Shown here: positions 49,782 through 58,999 of the stretch, piece by piece
Position numbering within the stretch: position 1 is the stretch's first letter
Layout of the letters: each line of letters starts with the position of its first letter
Assembly: GCA_036351375.1 (NCBI GenBank)
Contig: JAZBOY010000092.1
Location: forward strand, 1 to 64,000
DNA length: 64,000 nt
From: JANQIO01 sp036351375
GTDB taxonomy: Bacteria > Pseudomonadota > Gammaproteobacteria > Pseudomonadales > Halieaceae
Reading direction: 5' to 3'
Translations under genes and position numbers: made by a program
Notes under the pieces: generated by a model
Database searches by the model: none
The model's input: the letters and a program-made list of their open reading frames with translations, nothing else
Told to the model about the DNA's origin: nothing

Positions 49782-51299
49782 GTGAAAACCCTTCAGACCC
49801 TGTTTTGCCTGATCCTGTTGCTGCCCCTGGCGGCAGTGGCCGATGAACACGAGAACGAGAGCGACAGCCCCGCGGTCGAGGCCGAGCCCCAGCGCTTTGT
49901 CAGCCAGCACGAGATCCGCGTCCAGGGCCAGCGAGTGCGCTATCGCGCCACTGCCGGCACGCTGATCATGCGCGATGACGAGGGCACGCCCATTGCCGAA
50001 TTCGGCTACACCGCTTACGAGAAAGAGGGCGAAAACAAGGCCACCCGGCCGGTGATGTTTGCCTGGAACGGCGGCCCCGGTTCGGCATCCATGTGGCTGC
50101 ACATGGGGGTGCTGGGCCCGCAGATCACTGTGGTGGAAGACCTGGCGGTGAACGGCAAGGGCCCTTTCAAGCGCAAGGACAACGAATACAGCATCATCGA
50201 CAAGGTCGACCTGGTGATGATGGACCCGATCGGCACCGGCTTCTCGCGTCCGCTGGGCGAGGCTGAAGGCAAGGATTTCTGGGGTGTGGACAACGACATC
50301 AAGTCGGTGTCCGATTTCATCGCGCAGTACATCTCCGAGAATGATCGCTGGGCCTCCCCCAAGTTCATCCTAGGTGAGAGCTACGGCGGCATGCGCGCCG
50401 GTGGCGTCAGCTTCGACCTGCTGACCCGGCATAACATCGGCCTTAACGGTGTGGTGCTGGTTTCACCGTACATGGATTCCGCCGGCGGCGGCGGTGTCGG
50501 CGTGGCCAATCTGATCACCGGCTACCCGATGGCCCTGTCTACCTACGCCGCCACCGCCTGGTTCCACGATGCGCTGGCCAACAAGCCCGCCGACTTCCAG
50601 GCCTTCCTGGCAGAAGTGGACGAATTCGCTATCTCTGATTACCTGACGGTGCTGGTCAAGGGGGCCCGGGCCGGCGCCGCCGAGCGCCAGCGCGTGGCAG
50701 AGCAGCTGGCGGCCTACACCGGCACCACGCCGATCTTCTGGCAGCGGGCTGACTTCCGCGTCACCGAGGGCCAGTTCGTGCAGGAGCTGCTGCGCGACCG
50801 CGACCAGCTCGCCGGCCGCATCGACTCGCGTTTCTTCGGCTACACCACCAACGCGCTGGCCGAGAGCATGCCTTTCGACCCCTACATGAGCTCCGTGGGT
50901 CCGGGCTTTGTCGCCACCTTCAACGACTACATCCGCACCGACCTCGGGGTGGAGATCGACCGCCAGTACGTGGTGTCCGGCGGCCTGTGGCGCCACTGGG
51001 ATCGCATGCACAAGGACCCCAGGAACGGCTACATGACGCCCGCCGATACCGGCGTCGACCTGGCCTACGCCATTATTCGCAACCCGGACATGAAGGTGCT
51101 GGTGCAGCAGGGCTATTTTGACCTCGCCACACCCTACCGCGCGTCGGAGTATTTCATCGACCAGATGCCGCTGCCTGACAGCCTGCGTGGCAACGTGGCG
51201 ATCGAGTATTACGAGGCCGGCCACATGATGTACGTTCACCCGCCCTCGCTGGTGAAATTCCGCTCAGACCTGGCCGACTTCATTGATGCCAGCCTCTGA
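49782..51299 (+). CDS. secreted S10-family serine carboxypeptidase
   Basis: This 505-residue protein starts at GTG 49782, with AAGGAGA eight bases upstream. A signal peptide is present (LQTLFCLILLLPLAAVADEH). The alpha/beta-hydrolase catalytic residues are visible: oxyanion block MFAWNGGPGSASMWLHMG, nucleophile Ser in FILGESYGGMRAGG, Asp in VLVQQGYFDLATPYRA and His in YYEAGHMMYVHPPS. S10 enzymes remove C-terminal amino acids at acidic pH and are uncommon in bacteria outside some groups, including marine gammaproteobacteria. It should be periplasmic or secreted and help use external peptides. Confidence 0.92.
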   Translation: MKTLQTLFCLILLLPLAAVADEHENESDSPAVEAEPQRFVSQHEIRVQGQRVRYRATAGTLIMRDDEGTPIAEFGYTAYEKEGENKATRPVMFAWNGGPGSASMWLHMGVLGPQITVVEDLAVNGKGPFKRKDNEYSIIDKVDLVMMDPIGTGFSRPLGEAEGKDFWGVDNDIKSVSDFIAQYISENDRWASPKFILGESYGGMRAGGVSFDLLTRHNIGLNGVVLVSPYMDSAGGGGVGVANLITGYPMALSTYAATAWFHDALANKPADFQAFLAEVDEFAISDYLTVLVKGARAGAAERQRVAEQLAAYTGTTPIFWQRADFRVTEGQFVQELLRDRDQLAGRIDSRFFGYTTNALAESMPFDPYMSSVGPGFVATFNDYIRTDLGVEIDRQYVVSGGLWRHWDRMHKDPRNGYMTPADTGVDLAYAIIRNPDMKVLVQQGYFDLATPYRASEYFIDQMPLPDSLRGNVAIEYYEAGHMMYVHPPSLVKFRSDLADFIDASL

Positions 51300-51321
51300 G
51301 TGGGGTTGGCTAGCGGCGTGA

Positions 51322-51350
51322 TTGAGGACAACAGGGGGGCTGCTTATACT
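51322..51350 (+). promoter_or_regulatory. sigma-70 promoter of apbC-dcd
   Basis: TTGAGG (51322-51327) and TATACT (51345-51350) are separated by 17 bases and lie 30 bases before the apbC ATG. The boxes match the consensus at four and five of six positions. It is the best-looking promoter in the window. Confidence 0.6.
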
Positions 51351-51379
51351 AGCGCCCTCCGCGCCACTCGGACGTCTCC

Positions 51380-52186
51380 ATGAACCAGGTCAAGCACATC
51401 ATCGCCGTTGCCTCAGGCAAGGGCGGCGTGGGCAAATCCACCACGGCTGTCAATCTCGCCCTGGCGCTGCAAGCGCGAGGGGGGAAGGTCGGGCTGCTGG
51501 ATGCCGACGTCTACGGGCCCAGCCAGCAGGTGATGCTGGGCATTCCGGAAGCGCAGCAGCCGGAACAGAAAGACGGCAAGTACCTGCTGCCCATCGAAGC
51601 CCACGGCTTGGCCACCATGTCCATGGGCTACCTGGTCAGCGAACGCACGCCCATGGTATGGCGCGGGCCCATGGCCGGGGGCGCCCTGCAGCAGATGCTG
51701 GAGCAGACCTGGTGGGGTGAGCTCGATTACCTGGTGATCGACATGCCACCGGGTACTGGTGACATCCAGCTCACCCTGTCCCAGAAGGCAAAGGTCTCCG
51801 GTGCGGTGATCGTCACCACGCCCCAGGACATCGCCCTGCTGGACGCCCGCAAGGGCATCGAGATGTTCGCCAAGGTCGGTATCCCGGTGCTGGGAATTGT
51901 CGAGAACATGGCGGTACACACCTGCAGCAAATGCGGTCACCAGGAGCACATCTTTGGAGAGGCCGGCGGCGAGCGCATCGCCGCTGAGTACGGTGTCCAG
52001 CTGCTGGGCGTGCTGCCGCTGGCGCTGTCGATTCGCGAGCAGACCGACAGCGGCCGACCCACGGTGGTCGCCGCTCCCGACAGCGCCGAAGCCGCCAGCT
52101 ACCTGGCGATTGCCGACGGCGTCGCCGCGGCACTGGCCGCCTCCGAAAACGGCGGCGGCCCCGAAATAGTCATCAGCAACGATTGA
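51380..52186 (+). CDS. apbC: ApbC/Mrp iron-sulfur cluster carrier ATPase
   Basis: This 268-residue P-loop ATPase has the deviant Walker A IAVASGKGGVGKSTTAVNLA. It also has GLLDADVYGPSQQVMLG, DYLVIDMPPGTGDIQLTLSQ and a CxxC pair (VHTCSKCGHQEHIFG) that would bridge a cluster across a dimer. It lacks the DUF59 domain found at the N-terminus of many Mrp proteins. ApbC loads or carries Fe-S clusters in the cytosol. It lies 31 bases before dcd; apbC-dcd adjacency is conserved in many gammaproteobacteria, usually with metG alongside. Confidence 0.95.
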   Translation: MNQVKHIIAVASGKGGVGKSTTAVNLALALQARGGKVGLLDADVYGPSQQVMLGIPEAQQPEQKDGKYLLPIEAHGLATMSMGYLVSERTPMVWRGPMAGGALQQMLEQTWWGELDYLVIDMPPGTGDIQLTLSQKAKVSGAVIVTTPQDIALLDARKGIEMFAKVGIPVLGIVENMAVHTCSKCGHQEHIFGEAGGERIAAEYGVQLLGVLPLALSIREQTDSGRPTVVAAPDSAEAASYLAIADGVAAALAASENGGGPEIVISND

Positions 52187-52217
52187 GCAGCCGATCGGCT
52201 GCCTTTACAGGGTTTTC

Positions 52218-52784
52218 ATGAGTATCAAGTCAGACAAGTGGATTCGGCGCATGGCCGAGAATGAGGGCATGATCGAGCCCTTCCAGGCCGAACAGGTGCG
52301 CTACGTCAACGAGCAGCGGGTCATCTCCTTCGGCACCTCCAGCTACGGCTACGACGTGCGCTGCTCCGAGCATTTCAAGGTGTTCACGAACATCCACTCA
52401 GCGACGGTGGACCCGAAGAACTTCGACGAGAAGAGCTTCGTGGACATTCACGGCGAGTACTGCATCATCCCGCCCAATGCTTTCGCGCTGGCGTCTACGG
52501 TTGAGTACTTCCGCATTCCCCGCAACGTGCTGACCGTGTGCCTGGGCAAGTCGACCTACGCCCGCTGCGGCATCATCGTCAACGTGACGCCGCTGGAGCC
52601 CGAGTGGGAAGGGCACGTGACCCTGGAATTTTCCAACACCACCAACCTGCCGGCGAAGATCTACGCCAATGAGGGCGTCGCCCAGATGCTGTTCTTCGAG
52701 TCCGACGAGGTCTGTGAAACCAGCTACAAGGACCGCGGCGGCAAGTACCAGGGCCAGACCGGGGTGACCCTGCCGCGCACCTGA
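52218..52784 (+). CDS. dcd: dCTP deaminase
   Basis: This 188-residue protein matches Dcd along its length: FGTSSYGYDVRCSEHFKVFT, a catalytic Ser/Arg/Glu region in CLGKSTYARCGIIVNVTPLE, then WEGHVTLEFSNTTNLP and EGVAQMLFFES. It deaminates dCTP to dUTP in pyrimidine nucleotide synthesis. It is probably co-transcribed with apbC (31 bases upstream) and followed by the BepA-like gene 14 bases downstream, whose Shine-Dalgarno GAGGG overlaps the dcd stop region. Confidence 0.97.
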   Translation: MSIKSDKWIRRMAENEGMIEPFQAEQVRYVNEQRVISFGTSSYGYDVRCSEHFKVFTNIHSATVDPKNFDEKSFVDIHGEYCIIPPNAFALASTVEYFRIPRNVLTVCLGKSTYARCGIIVNVTPLEPEWEGHVTLEFSNTTNLPAKIYANEGVAQMLFFESDEVCETSYKDRGGKYQGQTGVTLPRT

Positions 52785-52798
52785 GGGTGAGCTTCCTA

Positions 52799-54232
52799 AT
52801 GCCCATGCGCGCACTGATTCTGCCTTTCCTGACCGCCCTGCTGCTGGCCGGGTCCGCCTCTGCCCAGCGCAACGACCTGCCGACCATGGGCGAGACCGGG
52901 GTGATCCCGGTGGGCCAGGAGTACATGATGGGCCGGGTCTGGCTGATGTCCTACCGTCGCCAGGTGCCGGCACTGGAAGACCCGCTGATGCAGGATTACC
53001 TGGAGTCGCTACTGTTTCGTCTGGCGGAGACCAGTGAGCTGGAGGACCGCCGCCTGGAGCTGATCACAGTGCAGGCCGATTCCATCAACGCCTTCGCGGT
53101 GCCCGGTGGCGTGGTGGGGGTGCACAGCGGCCTGGTGGAAAAGGCGGGTAGCGAGGCGCAGCTGGCCTCGGTGCTCACCCACGAACTGGCCCACGTCAGC
53201 CAGCGCCACTGGTCGCGCAGCGTTGAGGCCGCCCAGCGCAGCCAGATCCCTACCCTGCTGGGACTGCTTGGCGGCATGGTGGCGGTGGTGGCGGGGGCCG
53301 GTGATGCGGGTATTGCCACCATTGCCGGCAGCCAGGCGGCCGCCCAGCAGAGCCGGCTGCGCTTCAGCCGCGCTCACGAGAAAGAGGCAGACAGGGTCGG
53401 CATCCAGAACCTTGCCCGCGCCGGCTTCGACCCCAACGGCGCCGCCAATATGTTTGAGGTCATGCAGTCCCAGTACCGGGGCTCGGCGCGGCCGCCGGAA
53501 TTCCTGATGACCCACCCGCTGACCGAGAGCCGGATTGCCGATGCCCGCAACCGGGCGCGCCAGTACCCGCGCCGGGTCTATGACGACAATGCCGACTTCC
53601 AGCTGATGCGCATGCGCGTGAAGTCCTCAACCTTCCGCACCGACGACGAGGCCGAGGCCTGGTTCCGCAAGCGCCTGGAGCGCAAGGGCCGCAACGCCGA
53701 GGCGCAGCAGTACGGCCTGGTGCTGGTGCTGACCCGGCAGCGCAAGTTCGCCGAGGCCATGGAACTGCTCACGCCGCTGCGAGAATACCGCCCGGACAAC
53801 CTGCCCTACCTGCTGGCCGAGGCCGACATACACATCGAGTCCGGTGAATTTGATGACGCCCTGGCACTGCTCGGTCGCCAGTGGATGCTGATGCCCGGCA
53901 ACTACCCGTTGACCATGGCGGTGTCCAAGGCTCACCTGCGGGCCGGTCGCTACACCGAAGCAGAGGAAATTCTCACTGCCCAGGCGGCCCGGCGCCAGAA
54001 TGATCCCTACGTCTGGTACGTACTGGCGGAAACCCAGGGGCTGACCGGTAATACCTATGGACTGCACCAGTCCCGGGCCCAGTACTTCTATCTCAACGGT
54101 CGCATGCTGGAAGCCCGCTCACAGCTCGGCTACGCCCTGCGGCTGGCGCCGGACCCGGTGGCGGCAGAGCGCATACGCACCGAACAGCGCTATGTCGAAG
54201 GCGCGGCGCGTGCGTTGGGCCAGCTCAAGTAG
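52799..54232 (+). CDS. BepA/YfgC-like M48 metalloprotease with TPR repeats
   Basis: The protein has 477 residues from ATG 52799; GTG 52787 and ATG 52805 are alternatives. A signal peptide (LILPFLTALLLAGSASAQ) is followed by an M48 protease domain with the zinc motif LTHELAHVSQRHW, and the third ligand Glu in SRAHEKEADRVGIQN. From about residue 290 helical TPR-like repeats follow. This architecture is that of BepA, a periplasmic protease and chaperone for outer-membrane beta-barrel assembly that also degrades stalled LptD. Its stop overlaps the convergent purN by 8 bases. Confidence 0.9.
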   Translation: MPMRALILPFLTALLLAGSASAQRNDLPTMGETGVIPVGQEYMMGRVWLMSYRRQVPALEDPLMQDYLESLLFRLAETSELEDRRLELITVQADSINAFAVPGGVVGVHSGLVEKAGSEAQLASVLTHELAHVSQRHWSRSVEAAQRSQIPTLLGLLGGMVAVVAGAGDAGIATIAGSQAAAQQSRLRFSRAHEKEADRVGIQNLARAGFDPNGAANMFEVMQSQYRGSARPPEFLMTHPLTESRIADARNRARQYPRRVYDDNADFQLMRMRVKSSTFRTDDEAEAWFRKRLERKGRNAEAQQYGLVLVLTRQRKFAEAMELLTPLREYRPDNLPYLLAEADIHIESGEFDDALALLGRQWMLMPGNYPLTMAVSKAHLRAGRYTEAEEILTAQAARRQNDPYVWYVLAETQGLTGNTYGLHQSRAQYFYLNGRMLEARSQLGYALRLAPDPVAAERIRTEQRYVEGAARALGQLK

Positions 54233-54887
54233 TCGAATCGGTTTTCGGGATCGAATCCAGGTCGGCGCCACCAGCCGGTAGCGCTGCCCCGTCCAGCAGG
54301 GCGCGATCATTCTCCAGCACCAGCCGTCCCTCCAGGAACCAGCGCGCAGCCTGCGGGTAGAGCTGGTGTTCACGCATCTGTACCCGGGCGGCGAGCGTCT
54401 CGGCGCTGTCGTCGGCCTGGATCGGTACCCGGGCAAACAGCACCGGCGGGCCGCCGTCCAGCTCCTCGGTGACAAAGTGCACGGTGGCGCCGCCTTCGCT
54501 GTCGCCGGCGTCCAGCGCGCGCTGGTGGGTTTTGAGCCCCGGGTACTTCGGCAGCAGGGAAGGGTGGATATTCAGCAGTCGGCCGCGGAAGGCGGCGATA
54601 AAGTCGGGCGTGAGAATGCGCATGAATCCCGCCAGGATGACGAGATCGGGGGCGAAAGGCGCGAGCGCCTCGAGCATGGCCGCATCGAAGGCCTCGCGCG
54701 ATTCGAACTGTCGGTGATCGACCACCCGCGTCGGAATACCGGCGTCAGCAGCGCGCGCCAGACCGCCCGCCTCGGGCTTGTTGCTGAGCACCACCGCGAT
54801 CTCGGCAGGCAGGGTGCCGGCGTTGCAGGCGTCGATAAACGCCTGCAGGTTGGAGCCACTACCGGAAATCAGTACCGCGAGCTTCAC
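54225..54887 (-). CDS. purN: phosphoribosylglycinamide formyltransferase
   Basis: This 220-residue enzyme uses 10-formyl-THF to formylate GAR in the third step of purine synthesis. It has the phosphate loop VLISGSGSNLQAF. The catalytic Asn and His lie in LLNIHPSLLPKYPGLKTH and the Asp in GATVHFVTEELDGGP. FAPDLVILAGFMRIL is a further family block. The ATG overlaps the purM stop by four bases, so the pair is translationally coupled in the usual purMN order. Confidence 0.97.
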   Translation of the reverse strand: MKLAVLISGSGSNLQAFIDACNAGTLPAEIAVVLSNKPEAGGLARAADAGIPTRVVDHRQFESREAFDAAMLEALAPFAPDLVILAGFMRILTPDFIAAFRGRLLNIHPSLLPKYPGLKTHQRALDAGDSEGGATVHFVTEELDGGPPVLFARVPIQADDSAETLAARVQMREHQLYPQAARWFLEGRLVLENDRALLDGAALPAGGADLDSIPKTDSTT

Positions 54888-55933
54888 AGCCCGTTCAGCA
54901 CCACTGCCTGACCGGCATCTTCGCTGATCTCACCCAGTTGCCAGGCCGTCTCGCCGCTGGCCTCGAGGCTGGCGAGGGCGGCGTCGGCATCCGCCGCGGC
55001 CACACACACCACCATGCCCACGCCGCAGTTGAAGGTGCGGTACATCTCGCGGCTGTCCACGTTGCCCTGTGACTGCAGCCAGTGGAAGATCTGCGGCCAC
55101 TGCCAGCTGCTGGTTTCGATCGTAGCGCCGCAGCCGGCGGGCAGGACCCGCGGCAGGTTTTCCAGCAGGCCGCCACCGGTGATGTGGCACAGGGCGCGGA
55201 CTTCCACGGCGTCAAACAGGCTCAGCAGCGACTTGACGTAGATGCGGGTGGGCTCCAGCAGGGTCTGGCCCAGGCTGCTGCCGTTGAAGTCTTGAGCCAG
55301 GTCGCTGCCGGACACCTCGATGATTTTACGGATCAGCGAGTAGCCGTTGGAGTGGGGGCCGCTGGAGGCGAGGCCGATCAACACGTCGCCGGCGCGAACC
55401 TTGCTGCCGTCGATGATCCCGGATTTCTCCACCACACCGACGCAGAAGCCCGCCAGGTCGTAGTCTTCGCCCTGGTACATGCCCGGCATTTCCGCCGTTT
55501 CGCCACCTACCAGGGCGCAGCCCGCCAGTTCACAGCCGCGACCGATGCCCTCGACCACCGCTGCGGCGGTATCCACAGACAGCTTGCCGGTGGCGTAGTA
55601 GTCGAGGAAGAACAGCGGCTCTGCGCCTGCCACCACCAGGTCGTTGACGCACATGGCCACCAGGTCGATGCCGATACTGTTGTGAACGCAGAGGTCCATG
55701 GCGAGTTTGAGCTTGGTGCCGACGCCGTCGGTACCCGAGACCAGCACCGGTTCACGGTAACCGGCGGGAATTTCGCAGAGTGCGCCGAAGCCCCCGAGGC
55801 CACCCATGACCTCTGGCCGGTGAGTGCGTTTCGCCACGTGCTTGATGCGCTGGACCAGCGCTTCGCCGGCATCGATATCGACGCCGGCATCCTTGTAGCT
55901 GAGGGATTGGGGTGTGGCGGGCTTGTCGCTCAT
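54884..55933 (-). CDS. purM: phosphoribosylformylglycinamidine cyclo-ligase (AIR synthetase)
   Basis: This 349-residue enzyme makes aminoimidazole ribotide from FGAM with ATP. It has SYKDAGVDIDAGEALVQRIK, GGFGALCEIPAGY, LVSGTDGVGTKLKLAMDL, CVNDLVVAGAEPLFFLDYYA and the ATP-binding GGETAEMPGMYQGEDYDLAG. Full length and normal for the family. It is divergent from the DUF2066 gene, with 98 bases between, and followed by purN. Purine starvation control by PurR is possible, but I saw no clear operator. Confidence 0.98.
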   Translation of the reverse strand: MSDKPATPQSLSYKDAGVDIDAGEALVQRIKHVAKRTHRPEVMGGLGGFGALCEIPAGYREPVLVSGTDGVGTKLKLAMDLCVHNSIGIDLVAMCVNDLVVAGAEPLFFLDYYATGKLSVDTAAAVVEGIGRGCELAGCALVGGETAEMPGMYQGEDYDLAGFCVGVVEKSGIIDGSKVRAGDVLIGLASSGPHSNGYSLIRKIIEVSGSDLAQDFNGSSLGQTLLEPTRIYVKSLLSLFDAVEVRALCHITGGGLLENLPRVLPAGCGATIETSSWQWPQIFHWLQSQGNVDSREMYRTFNCGVGMVVCVAAADADAALASLEASGETAWQLGEISEDAGQAVVLNGL

Positions 55934-56031
55934 TTCGGCAGGGGTGCGGAAAAAGGCGCTATTCTATCCTGTCGCCGCGCGCCCCGGTACTGCTAAAATC
56001 CGCGGGCGATGAACTCCTCGAGACAAATTTC

Positions 56032-57087
56032 GTGAGGCTGCTGGCAACCTTGGCCCTGACGGTTCTGCTGTGGTCACAGGCAGCGCAGGCAGTGGTGGTG
56101 GAAGACCTGCACCGCGCCCTGGTGCCGGTGGCGGACCACTCGCCGTCGGCGCTCAACCGCGCCACCAGTGCCGGTCTGGCCCAGGTTTTCATCAAGACCT
56201 CGGGTGACCCGGCGGTGCTCGACAATCCCGTGCTTCAGCAGTCCCTGGAAAGCGCATCCGACTACATGCAGCGTTACCGCTACCTGCGCGCCGAGGAAGA
56301 CGACAGCCTGCTGCTGCAGGTGCACTTCGACCCCCAGCTCGTCAACGACTTGCTGCTCGAAGCCCGGGCGCCCCTGTGGACCGCCAATCGCCCACCGCTG
56401 CTGGTATGGCTGGTGGTCGATGACGGCACCGGTCGCCGCCTGGCCAGCGCGGAAACCGACCCTGCCCTGTTCGAGCGCCTGGCCCTGGAGCTCGAGCGGC
56501 GCGGCGTGCCCGCGGTCTACCCGCTTTATGACTTGCAGGACACCCTGGCACTGGATGTCCACCAACTGTGGCGCATGGATGAACTTGCCATTTTCGGCGC
56601 CTCGCGGCGCTATGGCGTCGCCAATGTGCTGGCGGCCCGCGTGACGGCATTGCCCGGCGAGCGCTGGATGGGCGACTGGGTGTACCTGCACAACCAGGAA
56701 TCGTCTGCGGCCAGCTTCTACGGCGAGGCCGCCCCGGTGTTCTCCGCCAATATGGTGGATTTCGTGGCCAATCGCATGGCGGAGCGCTACGCCGTGGCAG
56801 CCGGCGCGAGCCAGGGCCAGGAAGTTCTGGTGCGGGTCGACGCGGTGGGGGATTTTGCCGAGTACCAGCGGGTGCTGCGCCTGTTCAGGGATGTGGAGCT
56901 GGTAGACGATGTCTGGCCGGCCTACCTGGAGGGGGAGTCCGTGGTGTTCAGGCTCTCGGCCCAGGCAGAACCGGAACAGCTCGACCGTATTGTCTCTCTC
57001 AGCCGTCGCCTCGAGCGCGTTGAAGCGGCCCAGCCCTTGCGGCGCGGCCCCATCAACCTCGACCTGGTCTACCGATGGAATCAATGA
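56032..57087 (+). CDS. DUF2066 exported protein
   Basis: This 351-residue protein starts at GTG 56032 (VRLLATLALTVLLWSQAAQA), which puts the signal peptide at the very N-terminus; the 40 codons upstream in frame lack hydrophobic pattern. The mature protein starts VVVEDLHRALVPVADHSPSA. It has the DUF2066 blocks ALNRATSAGLAQVFIKTSGD, PPLLVWLVVDDGTGRRL and YGVANVLAARV. The family is found with purMN, PerM and Hda in many gammaproteobacteria, but has no known activity. An eight-codon ORF overlaps its start (ATG 56009), which might couple initiation. It overlaps perM by 13 bases. Confidence 0.85.
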   Translation: MRLLATLALTVLLWSQAAQAVVVEDLHRALVPVADHSPSALNRATSAGLAQVFIKTSGDPAVLDNPVLQQSLESASDYMQRYRYLRAEEDDSLLLQVHFDPQLVNDLLLEARAPLWTANRPPLLVWLVVDDGTGRRLASAETDPALFERLALELERRGVPAVYPLYDLQDTLALDVHQLWRMDELAIFGASRRYGVANVLAARVTALPGERWMGDWVYLHNQESSAASFYGEAAPVFSANMVDFVANRMAERYAVAAGASQGQEVLVRVDAVGDFAEYQRVLRLFRDVELVDDVWPAYLEGESVVFRLSAQAEPEQLDRIVSLSRRLERVEAAQPLRRGPINLDLVYRWNQ

Positions 57088-58157
57088 TGCGCCCCAGCCG
57101 GCAGTTTCTGGGGCTGCCGCTGTTGCTGGCCCTGGCGGTACTGCTGTGGCTGGTCTATGAGCTGCGACCGATCCTGTCGCCGTTTGTTATTGGCGCCCTC
57201 ATCGCCTACCTGGGTGACCCGGTCACCGACTGGCTCGAGGCCCGCGGCATGGGCCGCAGCCTGGCAGTAAGCCTGGTGTTCCTGGGCCTCACGCTGCTGT
57301 TTATGGGTTCCGCCGCGATCATGCTGCCGCTGCTGCTGAGTCAGGTGAATGTATTGGTGCGGGGCATCCCGGTGGCCTATGAGTGGGCCACGACCAGCGT
57401 GTTGCCCTGGCTGCAGAATATCCTGGACCTGCCGCCGGAGTCGGTGCCGCGCCTGCAGATCAAGCGCACCCTGGCGGAAAACTGGCAGTCCCTCGGCAAG
57501 ATGCTGGCAGCCCTGGGCCGCTACGTGGGCAGTTCCAGCGCCAACCTGGCCCTGTCCCTGGGTAATGCAGTGCTGGTGCCTGTGGTGGCCTTCTACCTGT
57601 TGCGGGACTGGGACAAGATCACGCCCAAGCTCATGAACCTGCTGCCGGAAGACTGGCAGGGCAAGGGTGAAGAGCTGTCGCAGGAATGTGACGAGGTCAT
57701 CGGCGCCTTCCTGCGCGGCCAGCTATTGGTGATGATGGCGCTGACCTTCATCTACTCAGCCGGCCTGATGATCATCGGACTCAACGTCGCGGTGGCCATC
57801 GGCGTCTTTGCCGGCCTGTTCGCCATTGTGCCTTACCTGGGTACGGTCATGGGGATCGGGGCGGCGGCCATCGCCGCCTGGATACAGTTTGGCGAGTTCA
57901 GTGCGCTGCTGGGCGTGGCGGCAGTGTTTACCGTGGCCCAGATGATCGAGAGCTATATCCTCACACCCTACCTGGTAGGTGACCGCATCGGCCTGCACCC
58001 GGTGGCGGTCATCTTCGCAGTTCTGGCCGGGGGCCAGCTGGCGGGTTTTGTCGGCGTACTGGTGGGCCTGCCGGTGGCGGCGGTGATCGCCGTGCTGCTG
58101 CGTCACGTGAAGGACTATTACAAGGCCTCGGACTTCTATGCCGGCGACAACGAGTAG
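57075..58157 (+). CDS. PerM / AI-2E family transporter
   Basis: This 360-residue protein has about seven or eight membrane helices. IGALIAYLGDPVTDWLEARG near the start and the closing VFTVAQMIESYILTPYLVGD then RIGLHPVAVIFAVLAGGQLA are family hallmarks. The charged middle loop (FYLLRDWDKITPKLMNLLPE) is also typical. The family includes YdiK/PerM permeases and the TqsA AI-2 exporter; a Na+/H+ antiporter role has been shown for some. The gene is between DUF2066 (13-base overlap) and hda (31 bases), an order conserved in Pseudomonas and relatives. Confidence 0.9.
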   Translation: MESMMRPSRQFLGLPLLLALAVLLWLVYELRPILSPFVIGALIAYLGDPVTDWLEARGMGRSLAVSLVFLGLTLLFMGSAAIMLPLLLSQVNVLVRGIPVAYEWATTSVLPWLQNILDLPPESVPRLQIKRTLAENWQSLGKMLAALGRYVGSSSANLALSLGNAVLVPVVAFYLLRDWDKITPKLMNLLPEDWQGKGEELSQECDEVIGAFLRGQLLVMMALTFIYSAGLMIIGLNVAVAIGVFAGLFAIVPYLGTVMGIGAAAIAAWIQFGEFSALLGVAAVFTVAQMIESYILTPYLVGDRIGLHPVAVIFAVLAGGQLAGFVGVLVGLPVAAVIAVLLRHVKDYYKASDFYAGDNE

Positions 58158-58188
58158 CGCATGGACGATGGCGTATTGAAGGCGGGTA

Positions 58189-58890
58189 ATGGCGGCTGAA
58201 GTGGCACAGTTGGCATTGCCCGTGCATTTGCGCGACGACGCAACCCTCGAGAACTTCCTGTTCAGTGAAGCGCTGGGGCCGCTGCGTATTGCCCTTGAGG
58301 GGCAAACCGACATGGGTGGTGAACCCGCACTGTACCTGCATGGCCCGACCGGCTGCGGCCGCAGCCATCTGCTGCAGGCGGTCTGTCACGCCCAGCCGGA
58401 TGGGGATGCCCTGTACCTGCCGCTCGAGCAGCTCAGCGGGATGTCTCCGGACCAGGTGCTCGACGGAGTGGAATCCCTGTCCCGCGTATGCCTCGACAAT
58501 CTGCACGCGGTGGTCGGCGACCCGGACTGGGAACTGGCCCTGTTCAACTGCATAAACCGCGCGCGCGAGAGCGATTGCCGGCTGCTGATTGCCGCCGATG
58601 CGGCACCGCGCCAGCTGCCGGTCAGCTTGCCGGACCTGGCTTCCCGCCTCAGCTGGGCGGTGGTGTTCCAGCTGGCCGCACCGGGGGACCCGGACAAGCT
58701 GGCCATCCTGCAGTTTCGCGCCCAACGCCGCGGCCTGCACCTCGAGGATGAGGCGGCGCGCTACATCCTGTCGCGGGCGCCGCGCGCCATGAGCGCGCTG
58801 ATGGACCTCCTCGAGCGGCTGGACCGGGATTCCATGGCCCTGCAGCGGACCCTGACGATCCCCTTCATCAAGGCGCGCCTCGGTTGGTGA
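58189..58890 (+). CDS. hda: Hda, DnaA regulatory inactivator
   Basis: This 233-residue AAA+ protein is related to DnaA domain III. The N-terminal clamp-binding motif QLALPVHL, the Hda-type P-loop GPTGCGRSHLLQAVC (Arg in place of Lys is normal for Hda) and LSRVCLDNLHAVVGDPDWEL support the call. So does the arginine-finger region near ARYILSRAPRAM. Together with the beta clamp it stimulates ATP hydrolysis by DnaA after initiation, preventing over-replication. Start ATG 58189 follows a GGCGGGTAATGG stretch. The gene ends 109 bases before the OmpA-like gene. Confidence 0.95.
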   Translation: MAAEVAQLALPVHLRDDATLENFLFSEALGPLRIALEGQTDMGGEPALYLHGPTGCGRSHLLQAVCHAQPDGDALYLPLEQLSGMSPDQVLDGVESLSRVCLDNLHAVVGDPDWELALFNCINRARESDCRLLIAADAAPRQLPVSLPDLASRLSWAVVFQLAAPGDPDKLAILQFRAQRRGLHLEDEAARYILSRAPRAMSALMDLLERLDRDSMALQRTLTIPFIKARLGW

Positions 58891-58999
58891 GCTTCACGAA
58901 AGCTGCACAAAACTCTGCTGGAATAGTGATTTCGACACGTGATTGCTATGCTTGCACCGCACGGCATCCGCACAACAAGCAAATAAGGAGCTAGCCCCC

